A stretch of 21,590 nucleotides of DNA from Pseudovibrio sp. JCM 19062 (GTDB lineage: Bacteria > Pseudomonadota > Alphaproteobacteria > Rhizobiales > Stappiaceae): positions 1 through 21,590 of the forward strand of contig BAXV01000061.1 of NCBI GenBank assembly GCA_001310715.1, written 5' to 3'. Shown piece by piece: positions 1 to 9,043 of this stretch. The notes under the pieces are model-generated. The model was given only the letters and a program-made list of their open reading frames with translations. It did no database searches and was not told the DNA's origin. Every line of letters starts with the position of its first letter. Position 1 is the first letter of the stretch. Position numbers and translations under genes: made by a program.

Positions 1-261
1 AATGCGTGGGCACGAGAACAAGCATATGTGGGATTGGGGAGAGGGGGATAAGTTTACTGCGTATTTTATTGGTGTTGGGCATGTGGAGGTCTCTTTCTTT
101 GCTGGATGAATGAGGCAGCGGCGATCAGGGAGGGCGTTTGGGAGAGAGGAACGACAAGTAGGAATTGATGACGCATAGAACACTGTGTTACCGTATAGGT
201 AAGTTGTTCGTGCTTCGGGATTTGCACGGGCATTTGAGTTTGGTTTGGGAGGGCCGTCTCA
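1..261. other. Left edge, no gene assigned
   Basis: No convincing gene is visible. Two short plus-strand reading frames run in from the window edge and stop near 110 and 120; neither resembles a family I know. The only clear signal is the purine-rich GGGAGGG at 247-253, which serves as ribosome binding site for the gene starting at 262. Confidence 0.4.
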
Positions 262-1221
262 ATGGAATTTTTTTTGACCCGGTCGCGTATGCGGTACCGT
301 TTTTTTGTTATTCTTATGATTGCTGAAGGTGTGGCGTTGAAACTGCGTGGTTTCGATGGATATAGCGCCAAAGATACATTTTTCAGTTTGGCGCTGGGGA
401 TTGGGAGCCTCGTCGTTCAGGTTGCCTTTGGAGCTGCTGTTGCCTTAGCAGCACATAGCTGGGTGTACGGTTATCGGCTTATCGATGATATCCCGGTCAA
501 CATATGGACGATTTTGATTTGCTTTGTGCTTTACGACTTTGCTTACTACTGGAAGCATCGGCTTGGGCATGAATATCGCTGGTTCTGGGCGAGCCATGTG
601 AACCACCATTCTTCACAGCACTACAATCTATCGACCGCACTGCGTCAGACATGGACTGGCACTATTGCGTTTGCTTTTATCTATGGATTGCCGATTGCGC
701 TGATTGGCTTTCAGCCGGAGATTATTTTCTTCGTTGCCGGATGGAACACGCTTTATCAATTCTGGGTCCATACAGAGCTGATTGATCGGATGGGGCCGTT
801 TGAGTGGATTTTTAATTCGCCAAGCCATCATCGCGTGCATCATTCATCCAACCCACGTTATCTGGATTCCAACTATGCGGGGACACTGATCATCTGGGAC
901 AGGATGTTTGGCACGTTCACTCCCGAGGTGGCAGAGGACCCACCGCGCTATGGGATCGGCAAGAACCTTGATACCAACAATATTCTGATTGTGGTGTTCC
1001 ATGAGTGGATTGCCATGGCGAAAGACCTGAAGACTGCACGGTCTTTGCGCGACGCGTTTGGCTACATGTTCCGCACGCCGGGATGGTCGCCTGATGGCTC
1101 GCGGCTGACAACCAAAAAGGCGAAGGCCAACTGGAGGCGGAAACAGGAACGCCTGAAAGCTCAGCAGGAAGCGCAGCAGCAGACCGAGGCGGAACAGAGC
1201 ACCGAGGCTGTTGAAGCGTAA
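262..1221 (+). CDS. Sterol desaturase / fatty acid hydroxylase family protein
   Basis: This is a 319-residue integral membrane di-iron oxygenase-type protein of the sterol desaturase/fatty acid hydroxylase superfamily. The His-box pattern is visible: HRLGH at residues 99-103, HVNHH at 112-116, WVH near 170 and HHRVHH at 189-194. In this superfamily these histidines bind the di-iron centre that hydroxylates or desaturates lipid C-H bonds. Hydrophobic segments lie near residues 13-28, 41-65, 81-97 and 133-168. The C-terminal 45 residues are charged and Lys/Gln/Glu-rich, probably a cytoplasmic tail. GGGAGGG at 247-253 sits 8 bases before the ATG. The gene is intact. The substrate (sterol, hopanoid, fatty acid, carotenoid or ether lipid) cannot be told from sequence alone. 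Confidence 0.9.
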   Translation: MEFFLTRSRMRYRFFVILMIAEGVALKLRGFDGYSAKDTFFSLALGIGSLVVQVAFGAAVALAAHSWVYGYRLIDDIPVNIWTILICFVLYDFAYYWKHRLGHEYRWFWASHVNHHSSQHYNLSTALRQTWTGTIAFAFIYGLPIALIGFQPEIIFFVAGWNTLYQFWVHTELIDRMGPFEWIFNSPSHHRVHHSSNPRYLDSNYAGTLIIWDRMFGTFTPEVAEDPPRYGIGKNLDTNNILIVVFHEWIAMAKDLKTARSLRDAFGYMFRTPGWSPDGSRLTTKKAKANWRRKQERLKAQQEAQQQTEAEQSTEAVEA

Positions 1222-1452
1222 CGGAGCGCATAGCCGTTGCTGCTGTCCTGCGAAGTCCTTTTGTAAATCAGAAAAATGGATTCTGCCTAGTTTGCAGAGC
1301 AGCAGCATACGCGCAATCGGAGGAAATAGGGCTGTGCATATGAGGGGTTTTCCTATCGCAATATGCAGTCATTATACGTGCTTACGTACCACTGGCACTC
1401 AGCTCAAATCTAAATTCTATCGGCATATTTCATGCTGTTTGGGGGGGACAAA
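1222..1452. promoter_or_regulatory. Intergenic leader of the PLA2-RTX gene
   Basis: About 230 bp between the desaturase stop and the next start. I see no gene and no strong terminator. It presumably holds the promoter of the downstream secreted-protein gene. A run of seven G at 1441-1447 lies 5 bases before the ATG at 1453 and can act as ribosome binding site. Confidence 0.35.
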
Positions 1453-2486
1453 ATGGGAAATATCAACTGGCCTATCTTAACTTATGGCAATTACGGAGGC
1501 CCCTTCTATACGGGTGGTGAGTACGGAGGGACGGATACTTCTGTCCCTGCCAAAGATGATTTGGATGAAGCCTACAGGCAGCATGATATTCTTTATAGCC
1601 ACGAGGACTCGGGCCTAGCTTACATCGCAAACAGGCAGTTTCTAGACGATATTGACCTTCTTAAATTCGATCCAGAATCCGATTGGAATAACGGAGAACT
1701 GGACACCTATGAAAAAGCTTATTGCGATTTCACTTTTGGCCTCTTTCTTGGGCTCGTCAAACTCCACGAAGAACAAAATAATATCCCGCCAGCAGAATGT
1801 TGGACGCCTATGTCGGCCGATGAACTGCTCGCAGCGATAATGGGAGAAGACGTTGTTTACGACCTGATAGTGGCATAGTTCTAGAGGGTGGGGACGAGGC
1901 CAATACCCTCATCGGCAGTGAACTCAATGATACGCTTAAGGGCGGCGCTGGAAATGACACTCTTGAGGGGGGCAATGGCCGTGACGTTCTCGAAGGAGGA
2001 AGCGGTGCCGACACGCTCATAGGCGGTCGTGGTGGCGATACACTCAAGGGTGGAAGCGGCAAAGACACTCTGTCTGGCGGTTCCGGAGAGGATACTCTCA
2101 TTGGCGGAAGTGGCAGTGATACACTTAAGGGCGGTGCGAACGACGACATACTTGATGGCGGAAGTGGCAACGACACTCTAAAGGGTGGGAATGGTAATGA
2201 CATCCTGATTGACGGGGCCGGATCAGATCATCTGATAGGTGGAGATGGAGACGATACTTTTTGTTTTTCCGATGATGGCAGGAAAGACTATATCGACGAC
2301 TTCGAGCTCGGGTGTGATGTCATCGACTTAAGTGCGGCTGGTGTCACTTCATTTTCAGAACTCAAGATCACGCAGGACTGGTTTTGGGATCCAGTCGAAA
2401 TCCAATACGGCGATGATACCATAGTTGTTGATGCTGGCTGGCTGATCTTGGATAGTTTCTCCGCGGATGACTTCATTTTTGCATAG
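1453..2486 (+). CDS. Phospholipase A2-like domain joined to RTX repeats (frameshifted)
   Basis: Two frames fit one secreted protein of about 344 residues. Residues 1-138 read in the first frame and stop at 1876-1878. Adding one base near 1861-1864 turns the junction into [14 protein letters not shown] and leads into RTX repeats. The N-terminal part carries YGNYGGP at 11-17, like the calcium loop of parvovirus-type/secreted phospholipase A2, and [11 protein letters not shown] ending at 48, containing the HDxxY catalytic signature (His44, Asp45, Tyr48). Fourteen nonapeptides of GGxGxDTLx type follow, then an RTX C-terminal segment ([16 protein letters not shown]) ending in DDFIFA, which suits a type I secretion signal. 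No N-terminal signal peptide is seen. An alternative start is ATG at 1432. The phospholipase assignment rests on two motifs and is inference; no secretion genes lie nearby. Confidence 0.72.
1887..2264 (+). repeat. 27-bp RTX nonapeptide repeat tract (14 units)
   Basis: Fourteen consecutive 27-bp units encode nine-residue RTX motifs such as [18 protein letters not shown] and GGNGNDILI. The first (GGDEANTLI) and second (GSELNDTLK) are degenerate. In RTX proteins such repeats fold into a calcium-binding parallel beta-roll after export. The units keep the codon frame throughout and differ in wobble bases, so they are not very recent duplications. Confidence 0.93.
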
Positions 2487-2530
2487 GCGCGATGGAGCTG
2501 CTGAATTAGTGTTCTAAGGCAGGCACAAAA

Positions 2531-2558
2531 AAAAGGGAGAGCAAATGCTCTCCCTTTT
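2531..2558. terminator. Bidirectional terminator between PLA2-RTX and typA
   Basis: Perfect 8-bp stem GGGAGAGC (2535-2542) with GCTCTCCC (2547-2554), loop AAAT, flanked by an A run on the left and TTTT on the right, so it can work on both strands. It lies between two convergent genes. Confidence 0.9.
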
Positions 2559-2576
2559 ACGTTTATATGTAAGGAT

Positions 2577-4395
2577 TTAGGAAGCCTTAGCTGATGCACG
2601 CTCAGCGCGCTTGCGATCATGTGGGCACAGCAGAGCTTTACGCAGGCGGATGGATTCTGGGGTTACTTCCACCAGCTCATCTTCTGCGATGTAAGACAGT
2701 GCACCTTCAAGGCTCAGCTTGATTGGAGTTGTCAGCTTAACTGCATCATCCTTACCGGAAGAGCGCATGTTGGTGAGCTGTTTGCCCTTCAACACGTTAA
2801 CTTCCAGATCGTTGCCGCGTGTGTGCTCGCCGACGATCATGCCAGCGTAAACCTTTGTGCCCGGATCGATCATCATTGGACCACGGTCTTCAAGGTTGAA
2901 CAGAGCAAATGCGACCGCGTTACCATCACCATTTGACAGCAGAACACCCGTGTTACGGCCCTGAATTGCGCCTTTATATGGTGCGTATTCATGGAACACA
3001 CGGTTGAAGATTGCGGATCCGCGTGTGTCTGACATCAGTTCAGCCTGGTAACCGATAAGACCACGTGTTGGAGCATTGAACACCAAACGGGTACGACCAC
3101 CGCCGGAAGGACGCATTTCAAGCAGTTCAGCTTTGCGTTCTGTCAGCTTCTGAACAACAGCACCTGAGTACTCTTCGTCAACGTCGATGATGACTTCTTC
3201 GATAGGCTCAAGGCGCTTACCGTTTTCATCTTCCTGATACACAACGCGAGGACGACCTACACAGAGCTCGAAGCCTTCACGGCGCATGTTTCGATCAGGA
3301 TAGCAAGCAGAAGTTCGCCGCGGCCAGACACGATGAAGGCATCTGCTTCTGCAGTTTCTTCGATCTTCAGCGCAACGTTACCTTCAGCTCCTTCATCAGA
3401 CGCTCGCGGATAACACGGGACTGAACTTTAGAACCTTCGGTACCAGCCAGAGGACCATCGTTCACACGGAACATCATGGACAAGGTTGGTGGATCGATAG
3501 GCTGGGCCTGAATTGGCTCAGTAACCTGAGGAGCAACGATTGTGTCTGCCACGGTTGCTTTGGTCAGGCCAGCGATGGAAACGATGTCGCCTGCTTCGCC
3601 CTCGTCAATTGCTGAACGCTCAAGACCACGGAACGCAAGAACCTTGGAGATACGACCGGTTTCGACGATATCACCTTCACGCGTCAGCGCTTTGATCGGC
3701 ATGTTTGGTTTCGCAACGCCAGAAGCGACGCGACCAGTCAAAATGCGACCAAGGAACGGATCGGATTCGATCGTGGTTGCCAAGAGGCGGAATTCGCCTT
3801 CTTCGGATTCTGGCTCTTTTACATGTTCAAGGATCATGTCGAAGAGGGGAGACATTGACTCTTGTGGGCCAGCTGGCTCAAGAGCCATCCATTCCTGTTT
3901 TGCAGAACCATATACGACCGGGAAGTCGAGCTGCTCTTCGTTTGCATCCAAAGATGCGAAGAGGTCGAAGACTTCGTCCAGAACTTCGTCAGCGCGCTGC
4001 TCAGGTTTGTCGATCTTGTTGATTGCTACGATTGGCTTCAGGCCAAGTTTCAGCGCTTTACCAAGCACGAACTTGGTCTGCGGCATTGGGCCTTCAGCTG
4101 CGTCTACGAGCAGTACAACGCCATCAACCATGTGCAGGATGCGTTCTACTTCGCCGCCGAAGTCAGCGTGACCTGGCGTGTCAACGATGTTGATGCGGGT
4201 GTCTTTCCAAACAAGCGAAGTGTTTTTCGCGAGAATGGTGATGCCGCGCTCACGCTCGATGTCGTTGGAGTCCATCATGCGTTCTTCGGTGCGCTGATTG
4301 TCACGGAAGACGCCGGACTGCTTCAACAGGACGTCGATCAGGGTCGTTTTGCCGTGGTCAACGTGGGCGATGATCGCAATATTGCGAAGTTTCAT
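2577..4395 (-). CDS. typA: Ribosome-associated GTPase TypA/BipA (two frameshifts)
   Basis: TypA/BipA is a translational GTPase of the EF-G type involved in stress adaptation and ribosome assembly. The N-terminal part has AHVDHGKT (residues 10-17, P-loop), ERERGIT (switch I), DTPGH and NKID, followed by beta-barrel and C-terminal TypA domains ending in [23 protein letters not shown]. The frame breaks near 3388, where one restored base gives [14 protein letters not shown], and near 3289, where one restored base gives [13 protein letters not shown]. With both corrected the protein is 606 residues, the usual family length. I chose the ATG at 4395 ([11 protein letters not shown]) because GGAG stands 4 bases upstream and the family starts there; an in-frame ATG at 4413 lacks such a site. 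Probably intact in the organism. Confidence 0.95.
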
Positions 4396-4705
4396 GGAGC
4401 TCCGTCTGGCCATGGGAAGTCACAACGTGTGGGAGAGCCATGAGGTGCCCGAACCACGCCATTCCTTCAATCTAGTTATTCTCAAATGAAAGATGCGCTC
4501 TTCTATCCTATTTTTGAGTCATTTCAAACCATCTTGCTAAAAAACTGCTAAGTACTTATTAGTTCGTGCTTTTTTTCTAGATTAGCTTGGCTTGTTAGGT
4601 AGAATTTGCCGGAAAAAGAACGCAATTCGGTATCTGTTTAGCTGAAACTCGGCGGGAGACCTAAAGAAAAATGCGGTCGGGCGAGGCTTTTAGCGGGCTT
4701 TGGCC
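4396..4705. other. AT-rich intergenic region upstream of typA
   Basis: About 310 bp between the typA start and the 3' end of the cupin-like gene, both on the minus strand. It is AT-rich with no credible reading frame or RNA gene. It should hold the typA promoter, but I found no -35/-10 pair good enough to name, and no clear terminator for the cupin-like gene. Confidence 0.4.
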
Positions 4706-5086
4706 TTACTCATCATTGAGGAAGTTATAGTCATCAAGCGAAAGCAGGCCGGACTTGCGCATCAGGCGTGAGCTTACGCCGATCTCGGCAAGGTCATAGG
4801 CATGTATCCATTGGCACTCATCCGGGCAGCGGCCAATAATGTCGTAGCTCTGACCTGCGGGGATGCAAAATTCTTTGAAGGGTTCAAGATTGAAAATCCT
4901 GCCATTGATCCCTATAGAGATTCCAGAGGTCAATGCGACGAATATCTCTTCGGCCTCTGCATACAAGTTTCTCCAGATGCGGCCGGGCGCGTCGATTTGA
5001 TGGTGAAATGCGTAGCCCCGCTCGCGAAAGCTTGCTTGCAGCTCATGTTTCTGTTGTTCAAATTGAGGCAGTTCAACTGAAAGCAA
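4706..5086 (-). CDS. Cupin-like small protein
   Basis: A 126-residue protein. Residues of the central part follow the rhythm of a single cupin barrel: an acidic EEIFVAL strand, GISIGINGR turn, FNLEPF, then EFCIPAGQSYDI, which parallels the PG-x-h-IPAG cupin motif. The metal-binding histidines normal in cupins are missing here, so it may be a non-metal or ligand-sensing cupin. The start is TTG at 5086, chosen because GGAG lies 7 bases upstream and no nearby ATG competes. The gene is divergent from the AraC regulator at 5317 and shares its 230-bp upstream region with a 24-bp palindrome, so AraC control is plausible. The exact function is unknown. Confidence 0.55.
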   Translation of the reverse strand: MLSVELPQFEQQKHELQASFRERGYAFHHQIDAPGRIWRNLYAEAEEIFVALTSGISIGINGRIFNLEPFKEFCIPAGQSYDIIGRCPDECQWIHAYDLAEIGVSSRLMRKSGLLSLDDYNFLNDE

Positions 5087-5196
5087 GCAGCGCTCCTATA
5101 AATTCGATCTTCGGCAAACTGTTAAAAAAAATGCTCAGTACCATCTAAGGGACAGTGACTTGACTACAAAAAGGAATATGGCAATCTAATATTATT

Positions 5197-5231
5197 CAAT
5201 ATCGCAATATTGGGTATTGCAATACCCAATA
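5197..5231. promoter_or_regulatory. 24-bp perfect palindrome with overlapping hairpin
   Basis: Between the divergent cupin-like and AraC genes, 5208-5231 is a perfect 24-bp palindrome (TATTGGGTATTG then CAATACCCAATA). Overlapping it on the left, CAATAT (5197-5202) pairs with ATATTG (5207-5212). The position and symmetry suit an operator for a dimeric regulator. AraC proteins more often bind direct repeats, so the cognate protein is unknown. Confidence 0.55.
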
Positions 5232-5316
5232 ATGATACCGATTTATTCGTGGTGGGTGATTATAAAATAATAAAGTACCCTCTGTGCGCGTAATCCCTAA
5301 AGTTGTTGGAAAATAT

Positions 5317-6206
5317 ATGCAATTTGCAACCCAACAGTGGTTAGAAGAATGGTTTGCCCCTCTCGCCCCAAGCGAGGGAATGAGTGCAACCCGGCATGAA
5401 TGTGTAGAAGTGATTCGAGTGACAACCGCGACAAAGCCTCGTGCGGTTATGTACTCACCAAGCATTCGAGTTGTTTTTCAGGGCCTGGTCAGAGGTCATT
5501 TGGGTAGCCAAAGCTTCCTCTATTCCCAACAAAGCTATGTCGCGCTTGTTTCGCCAATCCCGCTTGAGATCGAAGTTGTTGAAGCATCGCCTGAGAAGCC
5601 GCTTTATGTACCAATTTGGCTATTGATATCAATGTTCTGGCAGAACTGATGCTCTTGATTGAGCAGGAGCCTATTGAGTTTGAATACGGCGAAACGTTTG
5701 GTCGACCAGCACATTTGTCCGAAGAGGCGTTGTTCTCTGTTTGTCGTCTGTTGCAGACGCTAAATAACGAAGAACAAACGAAAATTCTCGCTGATGGCTA
5801 TTATCGGGAGTTCCTGTACCACATCCTCAAGTCTGAATACGGTGCGAGCCTGAGAGTCCTGTTCCAAAACAGTGAAAAATCTCAAGGGATTGCGCGAGTT
5901 CTTCAAGTGTTGCACGAAGATTTCTCAACCAACCTCAGCGTCGATCAGATGGCGAAGATGGCGTGTATGAGCATTTCGGCGTTCCATGCTGGCTTCAAGG
6001 CTGCGACCGGGCTCTCTCCGCTACAGTATGTAAAGTCGATCCGTCTGCATAAGGCGCGCTCTATGATGTTGAGCCAGAATATGAGTGCCAGTCAGGCGGC
6101 GTATCGGGTTGGCTATGCAAGTCCGTCTCAGTTCAGCCGTGAGTTCAAGAGGTTCTTCGGCAGTTCGCCAACGCAAGAAGCGGCGAAATTCCGTGTCTTG
6201 GCGTGA
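5317..6206 (+). CDS. AraC-family transcriptional regulator (frameshifted)
   Basis: Two frames join into one 296-residue regulator when one base is restored near 5618. The N-terminal half carries the pattern of the AraC_N ligand-sensing domain (YSPSIRVVFQGLVRGHLGSQ, IEVVEASPEKPLYVPI). The C-terminal 100 residues hold two helix-turn-helix units, NLSVDQMAKMACMSISAFHAGFK and SQAAYRVGYASPSQFSREFKRFFG, the second being the family signature. ATG at 5317 is preceded by TTGGA about 6 bases upstream; an upstream GTG at 5284 is in frame but lacks a ribosome site. It is divergent from the cupin-like gene and followed by a transporter gene, so either may be its target. The inducer is unknown. Confidence 0.85.
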
Positions 6207-6252
6207 GGTAACGCAGAAGTTGATTGCTGTAGCTTGTGTTTTTCATTGTGTG

Positions 6253-6258
6253 TATAAT
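6253..6258 (+). promoter_or_regulatory. Possible -10 element upstream of the transporter
   Basis: A perfect TATAAT lies about 100 bp before the transporter start. No good -35 stands at 16-18 bp (TAGCTT at 6230-6235 at 17 bp), so this is a tentative promoter. Confidence 0.25.
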
Positions 6259-6359
6259 GCACGCAGCCTAAAGTAACTCATTCAGAACAAGTTAATAATT
6301 ACAACTGGTAATGTGCATTCGGGTTTACTAAGTGCCTTGCCCTGAGGTTTGATTTTGGA

Positions 6360-7610
6360 ATGACAAAGGCACAAGGTACGCACCGGGGCCCGGGCTTTCA
6401 GCTGGGCGCACTGCGGCTTTCGGGGCATTGCTGGTTACGATTGGCCCGCTCTCCATGGCGCTCTATACGCCAGCTTTGCCGACCTTGACGGATGTGTTTG
6501 AGACAACAAGTGCTGTCGCCAAGCTTACCCTGACGGTGTATTTTGCCGGTTTCACTGTTGCGCAGCTGATCTGCGGGCCTCTTTCTGATGCCTACGGGCG
6601 TCGGCCGGTCATTCTCGGTTTCTTCAGTCTCTATCTGGTCGGCAGTCTGATGGCTTGGTTTGCGCCAAATATCGAAACGCTGCTGCTCAGCCGACTGATA
6701 CAGGGAATTGGGGCATCCAGCGGCGTTGCGGTGGCGCGGGCGCTTGTGCGTGACCAGTTTTCTGGCGAGGCTGGGGCGCGGATCATGAATCTGCTGGCTT
6801 TGATGTTGGGGATTGCGCCTGCTTTTTCACCGACGATTGGTGCTTTGGTGCTTGGGGCCTTCGGGTTGCAGGCAGTCTTTCTTTTGATGGTGGTCTACGC
6901 GGCTTGCATTCTGGTGCTCACGCTGACTGTTTTGCCGGAGACAAATCTTTATCGGGATGCAAAGCTTATTCAGCCCCGTTACATTCTTTCCTCCTACTGG
7001 ACGCTTTTGAAGTCGTTTGAGTTTCTGCGACCCTCTTTAATCCTCGGGCTCACTATCGGTGTCATCTATACGATGTCTACGATTTTGCCGTTTGTCCTCA
7101 TTGACCAGCTTGGCCTTTCGCCTTGCAGTTTGGTCTGGGCATGCTGCTTCAGTCCGGCTCGTTCTTTGCTGGTGCGTTGGCGACCCGTTTTCTTTTGATC
7201 CGGTTCACCACCAAAGTCCTGCTTAACCCCGCGCTATTCCTATGCGCCTTGGTGGGCTGGCTTTATTTGGTGTTACTCACCTTGGGCAGCTGAGCTTTGT
7301 TGGCATCATGATTCCGGTTGGTCTCTTCGCCTTTGGCGCAGCGATGGCCATGCCTGCGCTCTCGATGCAGGGGCTGGATCCGTTCCCCGGGATTGCCGGG
7401 TCTGCTTCTGCCTTGATGGGCTTTATGCAGATGGCCTGTGGTTTCCTTGGCAGTCTGGTCGCTGCGGTTATTGTGCCTGATCCGGTGGTGGCACTTGGCG
7501 TGGTCATGCCGGGAATGGCCTTGGGTGCGTTGTTCCTTCATCTGCTGCCTGTCAGGAAGCGGACGATGGAAGATGAGGCTGTCTGTCATTCCGGTAAGCC
7601 GCCCAGATAA
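6360..7610 (+). CDS. Bcr/CflA-family MFS drug exporter (three frameshifts)
   Basis: A major facilitator of the Bcr/CflA (DHA1) multidrug efflux subfamily, a 12-helix proton antiporter of the inner membrane. Visible signatures: ALYTPALPTL in helix 1, GPLSDAYGRRPVI in the loop between helices 2 and 3 (MFS motif A), RLIQGIGASSGVAVARALVRD in helix 4/5, and a C-terminal AMAMPALSMQGLDPFPGIAGSASALMGF typical of the family. Breaks occur near 6384-6394, near 7120 (restoring one base gives SPLQFGLGMLLQSGS) and between 7242 and 7290. With three bases restored the length is 417 residues, normal for the family. The ATG at 6360 is inferred through the first break and has only a distant GAGG; a TTG at 6428 is the start as read. 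The substrate is not predictable. Confidence 0.83.
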
Positions 7611-7729
7611 AAGGCCCTTGCCGTAATTTAAGCGCACATGGTCGAACTCGTCGAAAAGATTACCTGATTTTGCTGGAATCATAAGCGTTGGGCGGTTATG
7701 AGGGTCCTGAAATTGGGAGGGAACCCCTT

Positions 7730-8551
7730 ATGGCAGAGTTTAAGCATGGATTGCTGGAGAGCTCCCGGTGTCCGCTTGTCATGGGCATCTTGAATGTAAC
7801 TCCGGATAGCTTCTCCGATGGCGGCCAGTTTGATGCGCCTGCGGTGGCATTGGCACATGCAAAAGAGATGACCGCGGAAGGTGCTGATATCATCGATGTT
7901 GGCGGTGAAAGCACGCGCCCCGGAGCGACGTTTGTTGAGGAGCAGGATGAGCTGGAGCGGGTTTTGCCGGTGCTTGAGCTGGTCAAAGACCTGCCTGCAC
8001 TGATTTCCATTGATACCTATAAAGCGAGAGTTGCTGCCGAGGCCTGCAAGGCGGGTGCGCATATCGTGAATGATGTCTGGGGCTTGCAGAAAGACCCGGA
8101 GATGGCCCGTGCTGTGGCTGATGCAGGCGTGCCGGTGATCATGATGCATAACCGTACCGAGGTTGATGAAACGCTGGATATTTTTGAAGATATTGACCGT
8201 TACTTCGAGAAGTCTTTGAAGCTGGCATCAGATGCGGGCATTCCGGAGGAGCTTCAGATTCTTGATCCAGGGTTCGGATTCGGCAAGACGCTAGAGCAGA
8301 ACTATCAGATTCTGAAGAGGTTTTCTGAGCTTCATAAATATGGACGCCCCATTCTTGCAGGCGCTTCTCGAAAGCGGATGGTTGGACATATCTTGAATAA
8401 TGAAGCGTCAGAGCGTATGGCTGGGTCGCTTGCAGTCCACATGCTTGCTTTGCAAAGCGGAGCGCAAATCTTGCGAGTGCATGATGTGAAGCCGCACGTG
8501 GATGCGGTACGGATCTTCCAGGCGATGAAAGAACTAGGCAGCGGCCAATAA
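7730..8551 (+). CDS. folP: Dihydropteroate synthase
   Basis: FolP condenses 6-hydroxymethyl-dihydropterin pyrophosphate with p-aminobenzoate to 7,8-dihydropteroate and is the sulfonamide target. This 273-residue cytosolic TIM barrel has all family motifs in order: GILNVTPDSFSDGG near residue 19, DVGGESTRPGA, ISIDTYK, NDVWG, MMHNR, DPGFGFGKT, AGASRKRMVG and a terminal RVHDV. I chose ATG at 7730 because GGGAGGG (7715-7721) lies 8 bases upstream; an in-frame TTG at 7688 would add 14 residues lacking family character. The gene is intact, and its stop overlaps the folK start in TAATG, pointing to translational coupling. Confidence 0.97.
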   Translation: MAEFKHGLLESSRCPLVMGILNVTPDSFSDGGQFDAPAVALAHAKEMTAEGADIIDVGGESTRPGATFVEEQDELERVLPVLELVKDLPALISIDTYKARVAAEACKAGAHIVNDVWGLQKDPEMARAVADAGVPVIMMHNRTEVDETLDIFEDIDRYFEKSLKLASDAGIPEELQILDPGFGFGKTLEQNYQILKRFSELHKYGRPILAGASRKRMVGHILNNEASERMAGSLAVHMLALQSGAQILRVHDVKPHVDAVRIFQAMKELGSGQ

Positions 8552-9043
8552 TGACACAAGAAAAAAATCGTTGCAGCTCTTGGTTTGGGCTCCAATCTTG
8601 GCGATACCGAAGCGAACATCGACAATGCGGTGGCCGCGTTGAATGCTGTCGAGGGAATAACCGTCTTACAGAAATCATCTGACTACCGGACTCCGCCATG
8701 GGGGCCTGTGCCGCAGGATGATTATCGCAACTGCTGCATTACTGTAGAGACGGTGCTTTCTCCGCGTGCGCTTTTGAATGCGGGTCTTGATGTGGAGCAG
8801 GATCTGGGCCGTGTGCGTGATGTGCGCTGGGGGCCGCGGACGATTGATATCGACCTTCTTATCTATGACCATGCAAGTATTGCGGAAGAGGGGCTTCAGG
8901 TGCCGCATCCTCGTATGGGGGAGCGGGCTTTTGTGTTGATCCCGCTCACGGAGATCTGGCCGGATGCGCCGTTGCTCGATGGACGCACGGCGGCAGAAGC
9001 GCTCGAAACCTGCGGCGAAAAAGAAGGCATCTACAAGCTGTAG
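8551..9043 (+). CDS. folK: HPPK, 6-hydroxymethyl-dihydropterin pyrophosphokinase (frameshift in A tract)
   Basis: FolK transfers pyrophosphate from ATP to 6-hydroxymethyl-7,8-dihydropterin, making the substrate of FolP. Family motifs are clear: ALGLGSNLGD at the N-terminus, SDYRTPPWG, QDDYRNCCITVET, RWGPRTIDIDLLIYD (metal and ATP binding) and VPHPRMGERAFVLIPL. The ATG at 8551 overlaps the folP stop (TAATG). The frame then breaks in a run of seven A about 15 bases downstream; one A fewer gives MTQEKIVAALGLGSN and 163 residues. No folB lies between folP and folK, unlike many alphaproteobacterial clusters. The last codons and the stop lie inside a 12-bp stem listed separately. Confidence 0.95.

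Noticed and set aside
66..371. Minus-strand 101-codon frame at the left edge
   Set aside because: It overlaps the start of the desaturase gene and has no family character.
1808..2203. Minus-strand frame giving repeated Pro/Ser/Leu nonapeptides
   Set aside because: It is the reverse complement of the RTX repeat tract; the plus strand encodes the recognised calcium-binding motif.
1887..2264. Regular 27-bp periodicity considered as CRISPR or tandem satellite
   Set aside because: No spacers; the repeats keep the reading frame and vary mainly in wobble bases as RTX repeats do.
3280..3400. Programmed frameshifting in typA
   Set aside because: No slippery site with downstream structure; two separate single-base losses explain it and similar losses occur throughout the window.
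3542..4171. 209-codon plus-strand open frame opposite typA
   Set aside because: It is antisense to the strongly conserved GTPase domain and its Ser/Arg-rich composition is a codon shadow.
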